64,000 nucleotides of DNA from Flavobacteriaceae bacterium PS02293 (GCA_029960045.1 JASCOV010000001.1:789913-853912); one strand, 5' to 3'. Shown: positions 27,039-35,203, numbered from the stretch's first letter. Numbers and translations are program-made. Notes: a model not told the origin generated them from the sequence alone.

Positions 27039-27875
27039 CTAAGAAATCCACTGGTCATCGCCAAAATTTGGTTTACGCTTCTCTAGGAAAGCATTTCTAC
27101 CTTCTTTTGCTTCTTCTGTCATATAAGCTAAACGTGTGGCTTCGCCTGCAAAAATCTGTTGCCCAACCATTCCGTCATCCGTAAGATTCATAGCAAATTT
27201 TAGCATTCTGATGGATGTTGGAGATTTAGCAAGGATTTCCTGAGCCCATTCGTATGCGGTGTCTTCCAACTCAGCGTGAGGAATTACGGCATTTACCATT
27301 CCCATTGCTTCTGCTTCTTTCGCTGAATAATTTCTACCTAAAAAGAAAATTTCTCTTGCTTTTTTCTGACCAACCATTTTCGCTAAATATGCAGAACCAT
27401 AACCTCCGTCAAAACTTGTAACATCAGCGTCAGTTTGTTTAAAAATAGCGTGTTCTTCACTTGCCAAAGTCAAATCGCAAACTACGTGAAGCGAATGTCC
27501 TCCTCCAACTGCCCAGCCATTTACAACCGCAATTACAGCTTTTGGCATAAAACGAATCAAACGCTGAACTTCCAAAATATTAAGACGATGTCTTCCGTCT
27601 TCGCCCACGTAACCTTGATGTCCACGAGCTTTTTGGTCGCCTCCGCTACAGAAAGCGTGTCCGCCGTCTTTTGGACTTGGACCTTCTCCTGTCAATAACA
27701 CAACACCGATTGACGAATCTTCGTAAGCATCATAAAAAGCATCGTATAATTCTGAGGTTGTTTTTGGTCGGAAAGCGTTTCTGACTTCTGGTCTGTTGAT
27801 AGCGATTCTTGCTACGCCATTTGATTTTTTATAGGTAATATCTTCGTATTCTTTGACGATTTTCCAGTCTGCCAT
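27039..27875 (-). CDS. menB: 1,4-dihydroxy-2-naphthoyl-CoA synthase
   Basis: 278-aa crotonase-fold enzyme that closes the second ring of the menaquinone head group from O-succinylbenzoyl-CoA. AFCSGGDQKARG forms the oxyanion hole, VNGWAVGGGHSLHVVCDLTLAS the CoA site, and DVTSFDGGYGSAYLAKMVG the MenB-specific active-site loop. The chosen ATG (MADWKIVKEYEDI) is 33 nt inside a longer frame; a TATATTTG -7 box at 27894-27901 lies between the two, so the longer form would not be transcribed from it. First gene of the menB-DUF2461-menA run. Confidence 0.97.
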   Translation of the reverse strand: MADWKIVKEYEDITYKKSNGVARIAINRPEVRNAFRPKTTSELYDAFYDAYEDSSIGVVLLTGEGPSPKDGGHAFCSGGDQKARGHQGYVGEDGRHRLNILEVQRLIRFMPKAVIAVVNGWAVGGGHSLHVVCDLTLASEEHAIFKQTDADVTSFDGGYGSAYLAKMVGQKKAREIFFLGRNYSAKEAEAMGMVNAVIPHAELEDTAYEWAQEILAKSPTSIRMLKFAMNLTDDGMVGQQIFAGEATRLAYMTEEAKEGRNAFLEKRKPNFGDDQWIS

Positions 27876-27893
27876 TTTTTGAAAAATTTTTCC

Positions 27894-27901
27894 CAAATAT
27901 A
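27894..27901 (-). promoter_or_regulatory. -7 promoter box of menB
   Basis: TATATTTG on the minus strand, an exact TAnnTTTG match, 18 nt upstream of the menB ATG. It fixes the start at 27875. Confidence 0.6.
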
Positions 27902-27955
27902 CGCACATTAATTGGAATTGTGAAGCCTAATGATGGATGTCAGACGTTGATTTTT

Positions 27956-28117
27956 GCGCCAGCGCGTAAGGGATAGTAACGGATATCCTTTTTTTTTGGC
28001 GAGGGAAAAGCGTTGGCGAAAAAAGATAGTAGTGGATAGCCCGACCCGCTTGTTTTGCTTAGTAGAAAATAACTTTCAGTAACCTAAACGTGAAAGCAAA
28101 ACAAAGGGATACGCCCA
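27956..28117. repeat. Structured intergenic repeat, second type
   Basis: Gene-free stretch with GCGCCAGCGCGTAAGG, GGATATCC followed by nine T, GGCGAGGG...GGCGAAAAAAG, GTGGATAGCCCGACCCGC, then TTGTTTTGCTT (~28050) paired with AAGCAAAACAA (~28096). It resembles the three-copy element in having T-run/A-run arms and a GCCCGAC block, but the flanks differ. Likely a dispersed flavobacterial repeat. Confidence 0.55.
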
Positions 28118-28123
28118 ATAAAA

Positions 28124-28147
28124 AAGCCTCAGGAAAATCTGAAGCTT
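28124..28147 (-). terminator. Terminator of the DUF4920 gene
   Basis: AAGCCTCAG/CTGAAGCTT stem (one mismatch) followed on the minus strand by TTTTTT. Confidence 0.75.
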
Positions 28148-28168
28148 ATAAATTATATGTTGAAATAA

Positions 28169-28660
28169 TTATTCTACAACCTTGATGGCGCTTGCCAAAA
28201 ATCTAGTTTCAGTTTTTGGCTCTGTAATCGCATCGATTTCTGACTGCGGTTTTTTAGCGTCTTCTGCGTAATGCTGTAACTCTTTCACAGATGTGGTTTT
28301 GCTTTCTGCACTGCCTTCCAAAACTACAGTTTTCCCTTCTAAAGCAGTCGGAACAAAGAATGCATAATCTTTCATTTTAACAAAGAAAGTTTCTCCAGAA
28401 TCTGTCGCCAAGCTTACCCAACATCCTTTTTTCGGGCAAACGCCAGTTACTTTTCCTTTTACAGAAGTTTTGGCAATTTTTGGACTTGATTTTAATTCTT
28501 TGTTAAGTTCGTCTGGAGAAATTGCTTTTTTAACAGCTTTTGCGGAAACATCTTGGCCGTAATACTCTCCTACTTTTGCATCGCCAGCTGGTGGGCCAGA
28601 TTGTGCAAATGCTGAAACTGATAAGCCTACTAAAACGAATGCATATAATATATTTTTCAT
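28169..28660 (-). CDS. DUF4920 exported protein
   Basis: 163 aa with a cleavable signal peptide (MKNILYAFVLVGLSVSAFAQ). The mature protein has the DUF4920 core: VKGKVTGVCPKKGCWVSLATD with the paired Cys of CPKKGCW, then FFVKMKDYAFFVPTALEGKTVVLEGSAE and ELQHYAEDAKK. It looks like a small OB-like periplasmic protein. The CPxxGCW motif suggests metal binding or a disulfide; neither is demonstrated. Monocistronic, ended by a hairpin terminator. Confidence 0.82.
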   Translation of the reverse strand: MKNILYAFVLVGLSVSAFAQSGPPAGDAKVGEYYGQDVSAKAVKKAISPDELNKELKSSPKIAKTSVKGKVTGVCPKKGCWVSLATDSGETFFVKMKDYAFFVPTALEGKTVVLEGSAESKTTSVKELQHYAEDAKKPQSEIDAITEPKTETRFLASAIKVVE

Positions 28661-28795
28661 AAGTTAATATTTATTTTTTATGGCGTAAATTTAGAAAATT
28701 ATTTAGAATGAGAAAAAAATATTTTTTTGATGTAACGAAATATACTTTTCAATTGTCTTACTTTATATCAGTCAAAAACTATAAAAATTATACTT

Positions 28796-29620
28796 ATGAA
28801 AATACAACTTTTATCTCTCGTTCTTTTGGCTTCTGTAGCAAATTTTTCGTGTGTACAGTCAAAAGGTGATAATTCTAACGGGAACGATGTGATGTTCTCT
28901 CACTTGATTTCTGATTCCGGAAAAGGCGAAGTGATTGAGAAATCTTATGACATTAATTTTGATGAATTGGAAATTTCCACTTCTCTGAATGCTGAAGTCT
29001 TTAAATCTGATAAAGAAAGAATCGTAGTTTTCGCACCATCTGACCTTATGAAATATGTGGTTGTGAAACAAAATGGCGGAAAAGTACAGGTGAAAATCGA
29101 AAGTCAAGGTTTGAAAAGCATCTCGACAGACCGAATTAAAATTAAAGTTTACGCTAAAGATTTTGACCATTTGGCAGCCAATTCCAGCGGAAGTATTTAT
29201 TTGAAGGATAACTTCAGTTTTTCTAACCTTGATGTAAAAGTTTCCAGCTCTGGAACTATAAAAGGGAATTTCAATGGTGAGAATATCAATATTCAGGCTT
29301 CCAGCAGTGGAAATTATGTGGGCGAAGTAAATGCCGGCAGTCTTAATATGCAAAGTTCTTCTTCAGGAGGAATTGATGTTAAAGGAAAATCTCAAAGTGT
29401 AAATATCCAAGCGTCGTCTTCAGGCGATGTGGACGCAGAAAACTTCACGGCTGAAAGCGCTGTTCTTGCAACATCTTCTTCGGCAGATATTACGATTGGC
29501 GTGAGTAAAAGTGTTACAGCAAGCGCTTCTTCCAGCGGAGATATCCGTGTGATAAAAAGAGGAAGCCTGAACGAAATCACTAAAAACGAAAGCAGTTCTG
29601 GATCTATATCAATCCAGTAG
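28796..29620 (+). CDS. DUF2807 (head-GIN) lipoprotein with SSSG repeats
   Basis: 274-aa lipoprotein with signal MKIQLLSLVLLASVANFSC. The N-terminal half is the head-GIN domain (FDELEISTSLNAEVFKSDKERIV). The C-terminal half (~125-270) consists of short beta-helix rungs each carrying a Ser-Ser-x-Gly turn (ANSSGSIYL, VSSSGTIKG, ASSSGNYVG, QSSSSGGID, ASSSGDVDA, ASSSGDIRV, ESSSGSISI), about one per 20 residues. This is the expected DUF2807 solenoid. Function unknown. Single-gene unit with its own terminator, divergent from the DUF4920 gene. Confidence 0.85.
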   Translation: MKIQLLSLVLLASVANFSCVQSKGDNSNGNDVMFSHLISDSGKGEVIEKSYDINFDELEISTSLNAEVFKSDKERIVVFAPSDLMKYVVVKQNGGKVQVKIESQGLKSISTDRIKIKVYAKDFDHLAANSSGSIYLKDNFSFSNLDVKVSSSGTIKGNFNGENINIQASSSGNYVGEVNAGSLNMQSSSSGGIDVKGKSQSVNIQASSSGDVDAENFTAESAVLATSSSADITIGVSKSVTASASSSGDIRVIKRGSLNEITKNESSSGSISIQ

Positions 29621-29643
29621 TTTTATATATTATTTTCTCAAAA

Positions 29644-29674
29644 AGAAAGAGACCTGAAATTCAGGTCTCTTTCT
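29644..29674. terminator. Bidirectional terminator between convergent genes
   Basis: 15-bp palindrome AGAAAGAGACCTGAA with its complement and almost no loop. Shared by the DUF2807 gene and the coiled-coil gene ending at 29697. Confidence 0.85.
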
Positions 29675-29696
29675 ATATTTAATAAATCAATTTCGA

Positions 29697-30482
29697 TTAG
29701 TTGAATTTGATAATGCTTTCCATCTTTGCAGTTTCTTCATTTACCAATTCGTCATCCACAAGGATTTTTCCAGAATGCTCATCGATAATGATTTTCTTTC
29801 TCTGTGCAATTTCCATTTGTTTCTGTGGTGGAATCGTGAAGAATGACCCTTTTGGCGCTCCTCTTTCCAATCCTACAACTGCAAGACCAGTAGATGAACC
29901 TGTACGGATTCTTTGGTAAGAAACCAACAATCTAGTGTCGATTTTCTCAGCAAATTCTTTAGATTTTTCTAAAAGATAATCTTCTTCTTTCTGCGTTTCT
30001 GAAACCAAGTTTTCCAACTCATTTTTCTTGTGAACCAAGTGATTTTTAAGCTCATCGATTTTAGAAGTCAGATCCGCCAAAGTTTCCTTTTTGTGGTCTA
30101 TTTTACCTCCGAATTCTTTGATTCTCTTTTCAGCCAATTGGATTTCTAATTCTTGATACTCAACTTCTTTAGATAAAGCTTCGAATTCTTTGTTATTTCT
30201 AACGTTATCTTGCTGAGTTTTATATTTATCAATAAGAGTCTGAGCTTGCTTCATCAAGTCTTTTTTGCTTGTGATTTCTGCATTTTGCTCTGCAATTTCA
30301 GATTCGAATTTTTGGGCTCTTTTTTCAAGACCTTCAATTTCTATTTCAAGATCTTCTACTTCAATCGGCAATTCGCCTCTTGTATTGCGAATCTCATCCA
30401 GACGGGAATCGATAATCTGCAAATCGTAAAGTGCTCTTAGTTTTTCTTCAACAGAAATTTCGTTTACTTTTTTATCAGCCAT
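29697..30482 (-). CDS. CdsZ/DUF164-type coiled-coil protein lacking its zinc ribbon cysteines
   Basis: 261 aa: a long antiparallel coiled coil (~15-185; LRALYDLQIIDSRLDEIRNTRGELP start) followed by a compact tail. In the family the tail is a C4 zinc ribbon. Here the frame is kept (GAPKGSFFTIPPQKQMEI, then IIDEHSGKILV), but both CxxC pairs are gone and the protein contains no cysteine. It therefore cannot bind zinc in the family way. The next gene, NIF3-like, starts 2 nt before it and is the usual neighbour. Family role is unsettled (nucleic-acid or regulatory binding). Confidence 0.8.
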   Translation of the reverse strand: MADKKVNEISVEEKLRALYDLQIIDSRLDEIRNTRGELPIEVEDLEIEIEGLEKRAQKFESEIAEQNAEITSKKDLMKQAQTLIDKYKTQQDNVRNNKEFEALSKEVEYQELEIQLAEKRIKEFGGKIDHKKETLADLTSKIDELKNHLVHKKNELENLVSETQKEEDYLLEKSKEFAEKIDTRLLVSYQRIRTGSSTGLAVVGLERGAPKGSFFTIPPQKQMEIAQRKKIIIDEHSGKILVDDELVNEETAKMESIIKFN

Positions 30483-30484
30483 AT

Positions 30485-31582
30485 CTATATAAAATAATTA
30501 ACAGGATTTGTTTTCTTAGTCGTTTTTGCGATGGCAAATATAGGGAATTTTTCGGACAAAATTTCAAATAATTGTTGAGTCACAAATTGTTCCGATTCAA
30601 AATGTCCAATATCACAAATCAGTATTTTGTCTTCTGCCGAGAAAAAATCGTGGTATTTCACATCTCCAGTGAGATAAGCATCACATTTTGAAGCCAATGC
30701 AGACTTGATTCCGCTCGCTCCACTTCCGCCTAAAACGCCAATTCTTTTTATTTTTTTATTGATTAAAGGATTGTGTCTTATAACTTTAACGTCAAATCTT
30801 TCTTTCACAAATTTTAAAAAATCTATCTCTTCCATTTCACTTTCTAAATCTCCGAATCTTCCCAAACCAGTATAATGATTTTCGTTGTCGAGAGAAATTA
30901 ATTGATAAGCGACTTCCTCGTAAGGATGATTTTGTTTCATCACAGAAAGGATTTGATTTTTCTTAAAATCTTCAAAAATGACAGAAACCAAAACTTCGTC
31001 AGTATTTTCTCTTTCATTGTGATTTCCAACTTTAGGATTCGAACCTTGTAATGGACGAAAAGTTCCATTTCCATTGATTGAAAAACTGCATTCATCATAG
31101 AAACCGATATTTCCTGCTCCAGCTTCGAACAAAGCATTTTTCAAATTCTCTGCCGAATCAACCGGAACATAAACTTCCAATTTCTTCAGTTGATTTTGTT
31201 TCGGCATTAATATTTTCTGATTCTTAAGTCCAAGAACTTCGCAGATTTTATAATTAACACCAAAATAATCATTATCAAAAGCCGTATGAATCGCATAGAT
31301 TGCAATTTTATTTTCCAAAGCTTTCAATATTGCTTTTTCCACATAATTCTTTCCAGTGATTGATTTTAATCCAGAAAAAATAATCGGATGAAAACAAACC
31401 ACAAGATTGAAATTCTTTTTAATAGCTTCATCAATTACCGATTCCAAAGCATCGTGAGCGACCAAAATTCCAGAAATTTCTCTTTCCGGATTTCCACATA
31501 ATAATCCCACATTATCAAAATCTTCCGCTTGTTTTATCGGAATCAGTTTCTCGAACTCACTTATAAATTCTTTGATTTTCAT
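30485..31582 (-). CDS. NIF3-like dinuclear metal protein (DUF34, YqfO type)
   Basis: 365 aa, longer than the ~250-aa bacterial YbgI type because of an inserted PII/CutA-like domain (~130-240: LKKLEVYVPVDSAENLKNALFEAGAG ... NHPYEEVAYQLISLDN). The NIF3 halves carry metal-site residues H65 (CFHPIIFSG), H99 and D103 (IHTAFDN), and a C-terminal CDIGHFESEQ. The position of the usual first His of the HHP motif is Phe. The function is unproven; homologues are hexameric metal proteins. Cotranscribed with the zinc-ribbon-less coiled-coil gene. Confidence 0.88.
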   Translation of the reverse strand: MKIKEFISEFEKLIPIKQAEDFDNVGLLCGNPEREISGILVAHDALESVIDEAIKKNFNLVVCFHPIIFSGLKSITGKNYVEKAILKALENKIAIYAIHTAFDNDYFGVNYKICEVLGLKNQKILMPKQNQLKKLEVYVPVDSAENLKNALFEAGAGNIGFYDECSFSINGNGTFRPLQGSNPKVGNHNERENTDEVLVSVIFEDFKKNQILSVMKQNHPYEEVAYQLISLDNENHYTGLGRFGDLESEMEEIDFLKFVKERFDVKVIRHNPLINKKIKRIGVLGGSGASGIKSALASKCDAYLTGDVKYHDFFSAEDKILICDIGHFESEQFVTQQLFEILSEKFPIFAIAKTTKKTNPVNYFI

Positions 31583-31596
31583 TTAAATTAATATTT

Positions 31597-32049
31597 TTAT
31601 CTGATAAACAATCTGTCATCAAAAGTAAACTTTTCTACTTTTTTGATTCTGACTTGAGTGAAATTTATATTCCGAGGATTAATAATATAATTGAATTCCC
31701 CTTGAACCGCAGCGGATGGAACTTTCATTGCTAGGAATTTATTTTCTTTCAGAAATTTGTCTCCCATCTTTTGTGTACTGTCAAGATGCGGAAAGGTATT
31801 CCAATCTTTGGGAAATCTTTTCGGTTCAAAAAAATCAACATCCGGAATCTCAATATGAACCAATCGATAATCTTTCGGAATAATCCCAAGCGGAATGTGG
31901 ACGGCGATTTCTGCAACACAAAGCGCAATAGATTGTCCCGTGTACAAAGCTGCATTGCCTTTGCTATTCCATCTCGCACCTGCTATTTCCGCTCCCTTTC
32001 CAGAAAGGTCATTGGCATAAATTTCTTTTGAAAGTCTGTAAACTATCAT
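31597..32049 (-). CDS. RES-domain toxin
   Basis: 150-aa RES-family NAD-degrading toxin. The conserved residues are seen in GARWNSKGNAALYTGQSIALCVAE: Arg26, Tyr36, Ser40 and Glu47, with Arg5 in VYRLSKE. The fold resembles ADP-ribosyltransferases; family members deplete cellular NAD+. The gene is 5 nt downstream of its Xre antitoxin in one operon, so it should be kept in check by the antitoxin complex. Full length; no mutation of the active site is visible, so it is probably functional. It lies 14 nt upstream of the NIF3 gene, which may be transcribed with it. Confidence 0.9.
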   Translation of the reverse strand: MIVYRLSKEIYANDLSGKGAEIAGARWNSKGNAALYTGQSIALCVAEIAVHIPLGIIPKDYRLVHIEIPDVDFFEPKRFPKDWNTFPHLDSTQKMGDKFLKENKFLAMKVPSAAVQGEFNYIINPRNINFTQVRIKKVEKFTFDDRLFIR

Positions 32050-32054
32050 CAGTA

Positions 32055-32510
32055 TTATGCTAAAATACCGTGCTCCAATCTGGTAAGCTCATCCATTAGA
32101 AGAGTAATTCCAAAGTTGCTTCCTATTAAATCCTGTGGTTTTGTTTTGCCTAAAGCCAAGTTCTCTGCCTGCAACCAAATCAAAAAATAATCTGATGAAC
32201 CAAAAACCTCTTCTCCTCTTTTGTAAAGAATTTCTATTTGTAAAATCTTTTCTGACTGTAGTGTATCAAAGGTTTTTTCTTCTTTTTGGTAACGGGACAA
32301 TGTCTTTCCGGAAATATGTAAAAAACCGGCCCACTCCTGAAAACTAAATGGAAATTTTTTAACAAGATTATCAAAGAATTTAAAAGAAATACCTTTCTCT
32401 GCGATTTCTATCATTCTAAAGATACCGCCATCATCAAAATTCTGATAACCATATATTGCTAAAGGTTCTGCAACGATATTTGTAGTGTCTGTTGTTTTAT
32501 ATTTTTTCAT
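32055..32510 (-). CDS. Xre/MbcA/ParS-type antitoxin (DUF2384)
   Basis: 151 aa. The N-terminal ~90 residues contain the Xre-like HTH (FSFQEWAGFLHISGKTLSRY); the C-terminal DUF2384 domain (KILQIEILYKRGEEVFGSSDYFLIWL ... GKTKPQDLI) ends in LTRLEHGILA, which contacts the toxin active site in known RES/Xre complexes. It binds its own promoter in that family. Two identical AGAC-TTTT-GTCT palindromes sit over its promoter with a 21-bp repeat distance. Order antitoxin-toxin and overlap spacing are standard. Confidence 0.9.
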   Translation of the reverse strand: MKKYKTTDTTNIVAEPLAIYGYQNFDDGGIFRMIEIAEKGISFKFFDNLVKKFPFSFQEWAGFLHISGKTLSRYQKEEKTFDTLQSEKILQIEILYKRGEEVFGSSDYFLIWLQAENLALGKTKPQDLIGSNFGITLLMDELTRLEHGILA

Positions 32511-32529
32511 CTCTTTATATTTCCTCCTA

Positions 32530-32570
32530 CAAATGTAAGACTTTTGTCTTTATGAAAAAGACTTTTGTCT
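32530..32570 (-). promoter_or_regulatory. Promoter and two-site operator of the Xre/RES module
   Basis: Minus-strand -7 box TACATTTG (32530-32537) is immediately upstream-flanked by AGACTTTTGTCT (32538-32549), and a second identical site lies at 32559-32570. The repeat distance of 21 bp equals two helical turns, fitting cooperative binding by the antitoxin complex. Confidence 0.7.
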
Positions 32571-32628
32571 AATTTTTATTTCATTCTTTTGAATTTATTT
32601 TTATTACCTTCAAATTAATTTTAATAAA

Positions 32629-33456
32629 ATGAAAATAAAGCCAGAGTTTGACCTTATTCCGGAAGACGGATGGAGAAAGAAAATATACGAAACTGTTTAT
32701 CTGTCACATACAAAAGCTGGGAAAATATTTGACATTTGTTTGCTTGTTCTTATTATTATAAGTACGGCTTTGCTGATGGTAGAAACTATTCCAATTTTCA
32801 GATTGGAATATTATAGAGAATTCTATTACGCAGAATTTTTCATCACTTTAATATTTACGATAGAATATATCTTAAGAATTATCTGCGTGAAAGACAGGGA
32901 AGAATATATTTTCAGTCCATTGGGAATTATTGATTTCTTGTCCATTATTCCTTTTTATATCAGTTTATTTTTTCCTATTTGGCATTTTGTGGCTATTATT
33001 AGAATGTTGAGGATTTTAAGGATTTTCAGAATTTTCAATCTTGCGGATTATATGCAGGATGGTAGATTTATAGTTTCAGCGCTGAAACACAGTTCAAGGA
33101 AAATCTACATCTTTCTTTTGTTTATGGCGATTTTCATTGTTATCATTGGGTCGTTGATGTATATTATTGAAGGCGGAAAAAATGGATTCAGTAGTATTCC
33201 GCAAAGTGTTTATTGGGCAGTTGTGACTATAACAACCGTCGGCTATGGAGATATATCACCCGGAACACCAATTGGTAAAATATTATCCATAATCGTAATG
33301 CTTTGCGGATATAGTATTATTGCGGTTCCGACGGGGATTGTGACGTCAGAATTCCGGAAACAAAAGAAAAACAATTTTCAGTGTAACAGATGCGGAAACG
33401 AAGATAATGACGAGAATGCACGCTTCTGCAAAATTTGTGGAGAGAAAATTATTTAA
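32629..33456 (+). CDS. Six-transmembrane voltage-gated potassium channel with C-terminal zinc ribbon
   Basis: 275-aa inner-membrane ion channel. Helices S1-S4 run from ~33 to ~140; S4 has regularly spaced arginines (IIRMLRILRIFRIFNL, 123-138). S5, a pore loop with the selectivity filter TTVGYGD (202-208), and S6 follow. The filter marks a K+ channel; four subunits form the pore. After S6 there is no RCK/cNMP domain but a short double-CxxC zinc ribbon (C252, C255, C267, C270; QCNRCGNEDNDENARFCKIC). No operon partner. Family members set membrane potential; the ribbon's role is unknown. Confidence 0.92.
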   Translation: MKIKPEFDLIPEDGWRKKIYETVYLSHTKAGKIFDICLLVLIIISTALLMVETIPIFRLEYYREFYYAEFFITLIFTIEYILRIICVKDREEYIFSPLGIIDFLSIIPFYISLFFPIWHFVAIIRMLRILRIFRIFNLADYMQDGRFIVSALKHSSRKIYIFLLFMAIFIVIIGSLMYIIEGGKNGFSSIPQSVYWAVVTITTVGYGDISPGTPIGKILSIIVMLCGYSIIAVPTGIVTSEFRKQKKNNFQCNRCGNEDNDENARFCKICGEKII

Positions 33457-33592
33457 TAATAATTAAAATAAATTTCTAAATATTTTAAGTTAAATTAATA
33501 TTACAATATAAATAATTAAAAATAATCAGTTATATTTGATGAATCGAAAATAATATTTAATTATAGTCAGGAAATAGTTTAAACAGGGCGTT

Positions 33593-34387
33593 ATGAAAAA
33601 TTTTTATTTCATATTTTGGATTGGTCTTGTAAATTGTTTGTACAATTGCTCAACAAGTGCGTCGATTGCTGACCCGATTCCTAAAATTCTAGATGTAAAA
33701 CATCATACTTATAAAACTGTAAATTTCGAAACTTCAGATGGTCTAAAAGTCTATGCAGATTTATATTCCAGCAATAGCAAACGAGGTCCACTTATCATTC
33801 TTTACCATCAGGCCGGTTTTAGCAGAGGCGAATTCAGAAGTATTGCTCCAAGATTAGTAGATTTAGGCTTCAATGTTTTGGCAGTTGACCTTCGCTCGGG
33901 AGATATGCTAAATCAGGTTACGAATCTCACTCAAAAAGAAGCCTTAAAACAAGGAAAATCAACAGCTTTTGAAGATGTAATTCCAGATTTGGAAGCATCT
34001 TTTGACTATGCTAAAAATAATATCAAATCAAGAAAAATAATCTATTGGGGAAGTTCATATTCGGCATCTTTGGGATTTTATATGGCCTCAAAGCATCCGA
34101 AAGACTACAAAGCACTTATCGCATATTCTCCGGGAGAATATTTTAAAATCGAAAATAAAAATATTTCAGAGTACGCCCAAAATATTAAAATTCCAGTTTA
34201 CACTTCCTCTGCAAGAAATGAAGAAGCTACCTGGAAGCCAATTTACAACTCAGTTAAATCAAAAAAAAGATTTTATCTTCCATCAAAAACCAAAGGTCAT
34301 CACGGTACAATCGCACTTTCGGCTTTTAATGATGATGCAGAAGAAAACTGGCAGGCAATCATTCCTTTCCTGAAAACATTGAGGTAA
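33593..34387 (+). CDS. Alpha/beta-hydrolase lipoprotein
   Basis: 264 aa. A hydrophobic start ending at Cys19 (LVNCLYNC) suggests a lipoprotein. The hydrolase fold shows the oxyanion region ILYHQAGFSRGEF, the beta6 Asp in LAVDLRSGD, the nucleophile elbow YWGSSYSASL with S155, and a catalytic His in KGHHGTIAL. The elbow reads GSSYS, so the last Gly of GxSxG is Ser. Dienelactone-hydrolase-like esterases are the nearest type; substrate unknown. Its 3' end overlaps the convergent patatin gene by 29 nt. Confidence 0.82.
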   Translation: MKNFYFIFWIGLVNCLYNCSTSASIADPIPKILDVKHHTYKTVNFETSDGLKVYADLYSSNSKRGPLIILYHQAGFSRGEFRSIAPRLVDLGFNVLAVDLRSGDMLNQVTNLTQKEALKQGKSTAFEDVIPDLEASFDYAKNNIKSRKIIYWGSSYSASLGFYMASKHPKDYKALIAYSPGEYFKIENKNISEYAQNIKIPVYTSSARNEEATWKPIYNSVKSKKRFYLPSKTKGHHGTIALSAFNDDAEENWQAIIPFLKTLR

Positions 34388-35162
34388 ATTCCTCTTCATT
34401 CTCCGCAAAAGAACGTTTTGCTTCTTCATAACCAATTTCAAAAATCTCATCTAAACGCTGAGGATTTCTTTCAAAAATTCCGTATTTCGATAATTTTTTG
34501 GAAGTAATAAACCAATCACAATAAGCAAATTTATAAATTTCTGTTCTGTGAGATAATAACTCGTAAGCTCTTGTAGTGACAGAACGAATTGTTTTTAGGT
34601 CGTTCACTTTTACATCTTGTGGCGGTGTAACATAAATCCCTATTAATTTACCACATTCATTATGAATAACGTCTGCAGGGAAATTGTTCAGAACACCTCC
34701 ATCGCTGTACATTTCGTCATCAATGAAATAAGGTGTAGAAATCCCCGGAATGCAAGATGAAGCAATGATTGCATCTACAATTTTATAATTCTTCTCAAAT
34801 ACTTTTTGCTGACCGGTAATCAATTCAGTCGCAACAATTCTGACATCTTTATCCAGATCTCCCAAGGTCATATCTTGAAAAATAGGATTAAGATAAGTTG
34901 TAAAAATAGCTGAAGAAACCAATCCCGGCTGATTAAATGTAAAATGTTTCCAGTGGAAAAAATAGATTGATTTGAAAAAATCCAAAATCTCTTCCGGTGT
35001 TTTTCCAAAAGCGTAAAGAGAGCCAACAATAGAACCAGCGCTGCAACAAGAAAGAATATCAGGTTCGATATTTTTCTCCTTTAGAAATTTCAAAACCCCG
35101 GCGTGAGCCAATCCACGCGTTCCTCCTCCAGACAAAACCAATCCTATTTTTGAATCTTCCAT
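34359..35162 (-). CDS. Patatin-like phospholipase
   Basis: 267-aa patatin-fold acyl hydrolase. The Gly-rich oxyanion loop is LSGGGTRGLAHAG. The nucleophile Ser S41 is in LSCCSAGSIVGSL, where the first Gly of GxSxG is Cys. The catalytic Asp is in MYSDGGVLNNFP. No signal peptide, so cytoplasmic or peripheral. In this family the Ser-Asp dyad hydrolyses phospholipid or acyl-CoA esters. The last 29 nt run into the convergent alpha/beta-hydrolase gene. The altered elbow occurs in some active patatins, so activity is likely but not certain. Confidence 0.88.
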   Translation of the reverse strand: MEDSKIGLVLSGGGTRGLAHAGVLKFLKEKNIEPDILSCCSAGSIVGSLYAFGKTPEEILDFFKSIYFFHWKHFTFNQPGLVSSAIFTTYLNPIFQDMTLGDLDKDVRIVATELITGQQKVFEKNYKIVDAIIASSCIPGISTPYFIDDEMYSDGGVLNNFPADVIHNECGKLIGIYVTPPQDVKVNDLKTIRSVTTRAYELLSHRTEIYKFAYCDWFITSKKLSKYGIFERNPQRLDEIFEIGYEEAKRSFAENEEEFTSMFSGKE

Positions 35163-35176
35163 TAAGTAAAATTAAA

Positions 35177-35203
35177 AAAACCGCAGAAGAATCTACGGTT
35201 TTA
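35177..35203 (-). terminator. Terminator of lpdA
   Basis: Stem AAACCG(C)AGA/TCT(A)CGGTTT around AGAA; on the minus strand it is followed by TTTTTTT. It lies 25 nt downstream of the lpdA stop. Confidence 0.78.

Noticed and set aside
28859..29353. Minus-strand frame over the DUF2807 gene
   Set aside because: The plus-strand product has a lipoprotein signal and regular SSSG turns. The opposite frame is an artefact of this repeat.
29160..29615. SSSG repeats taken as a tandem DNA repeat or CRISPR-like array
   Set aside because: The DNA copies are diverged and unevenly spaced. The regularity is at protein level (beta-helix rungs).
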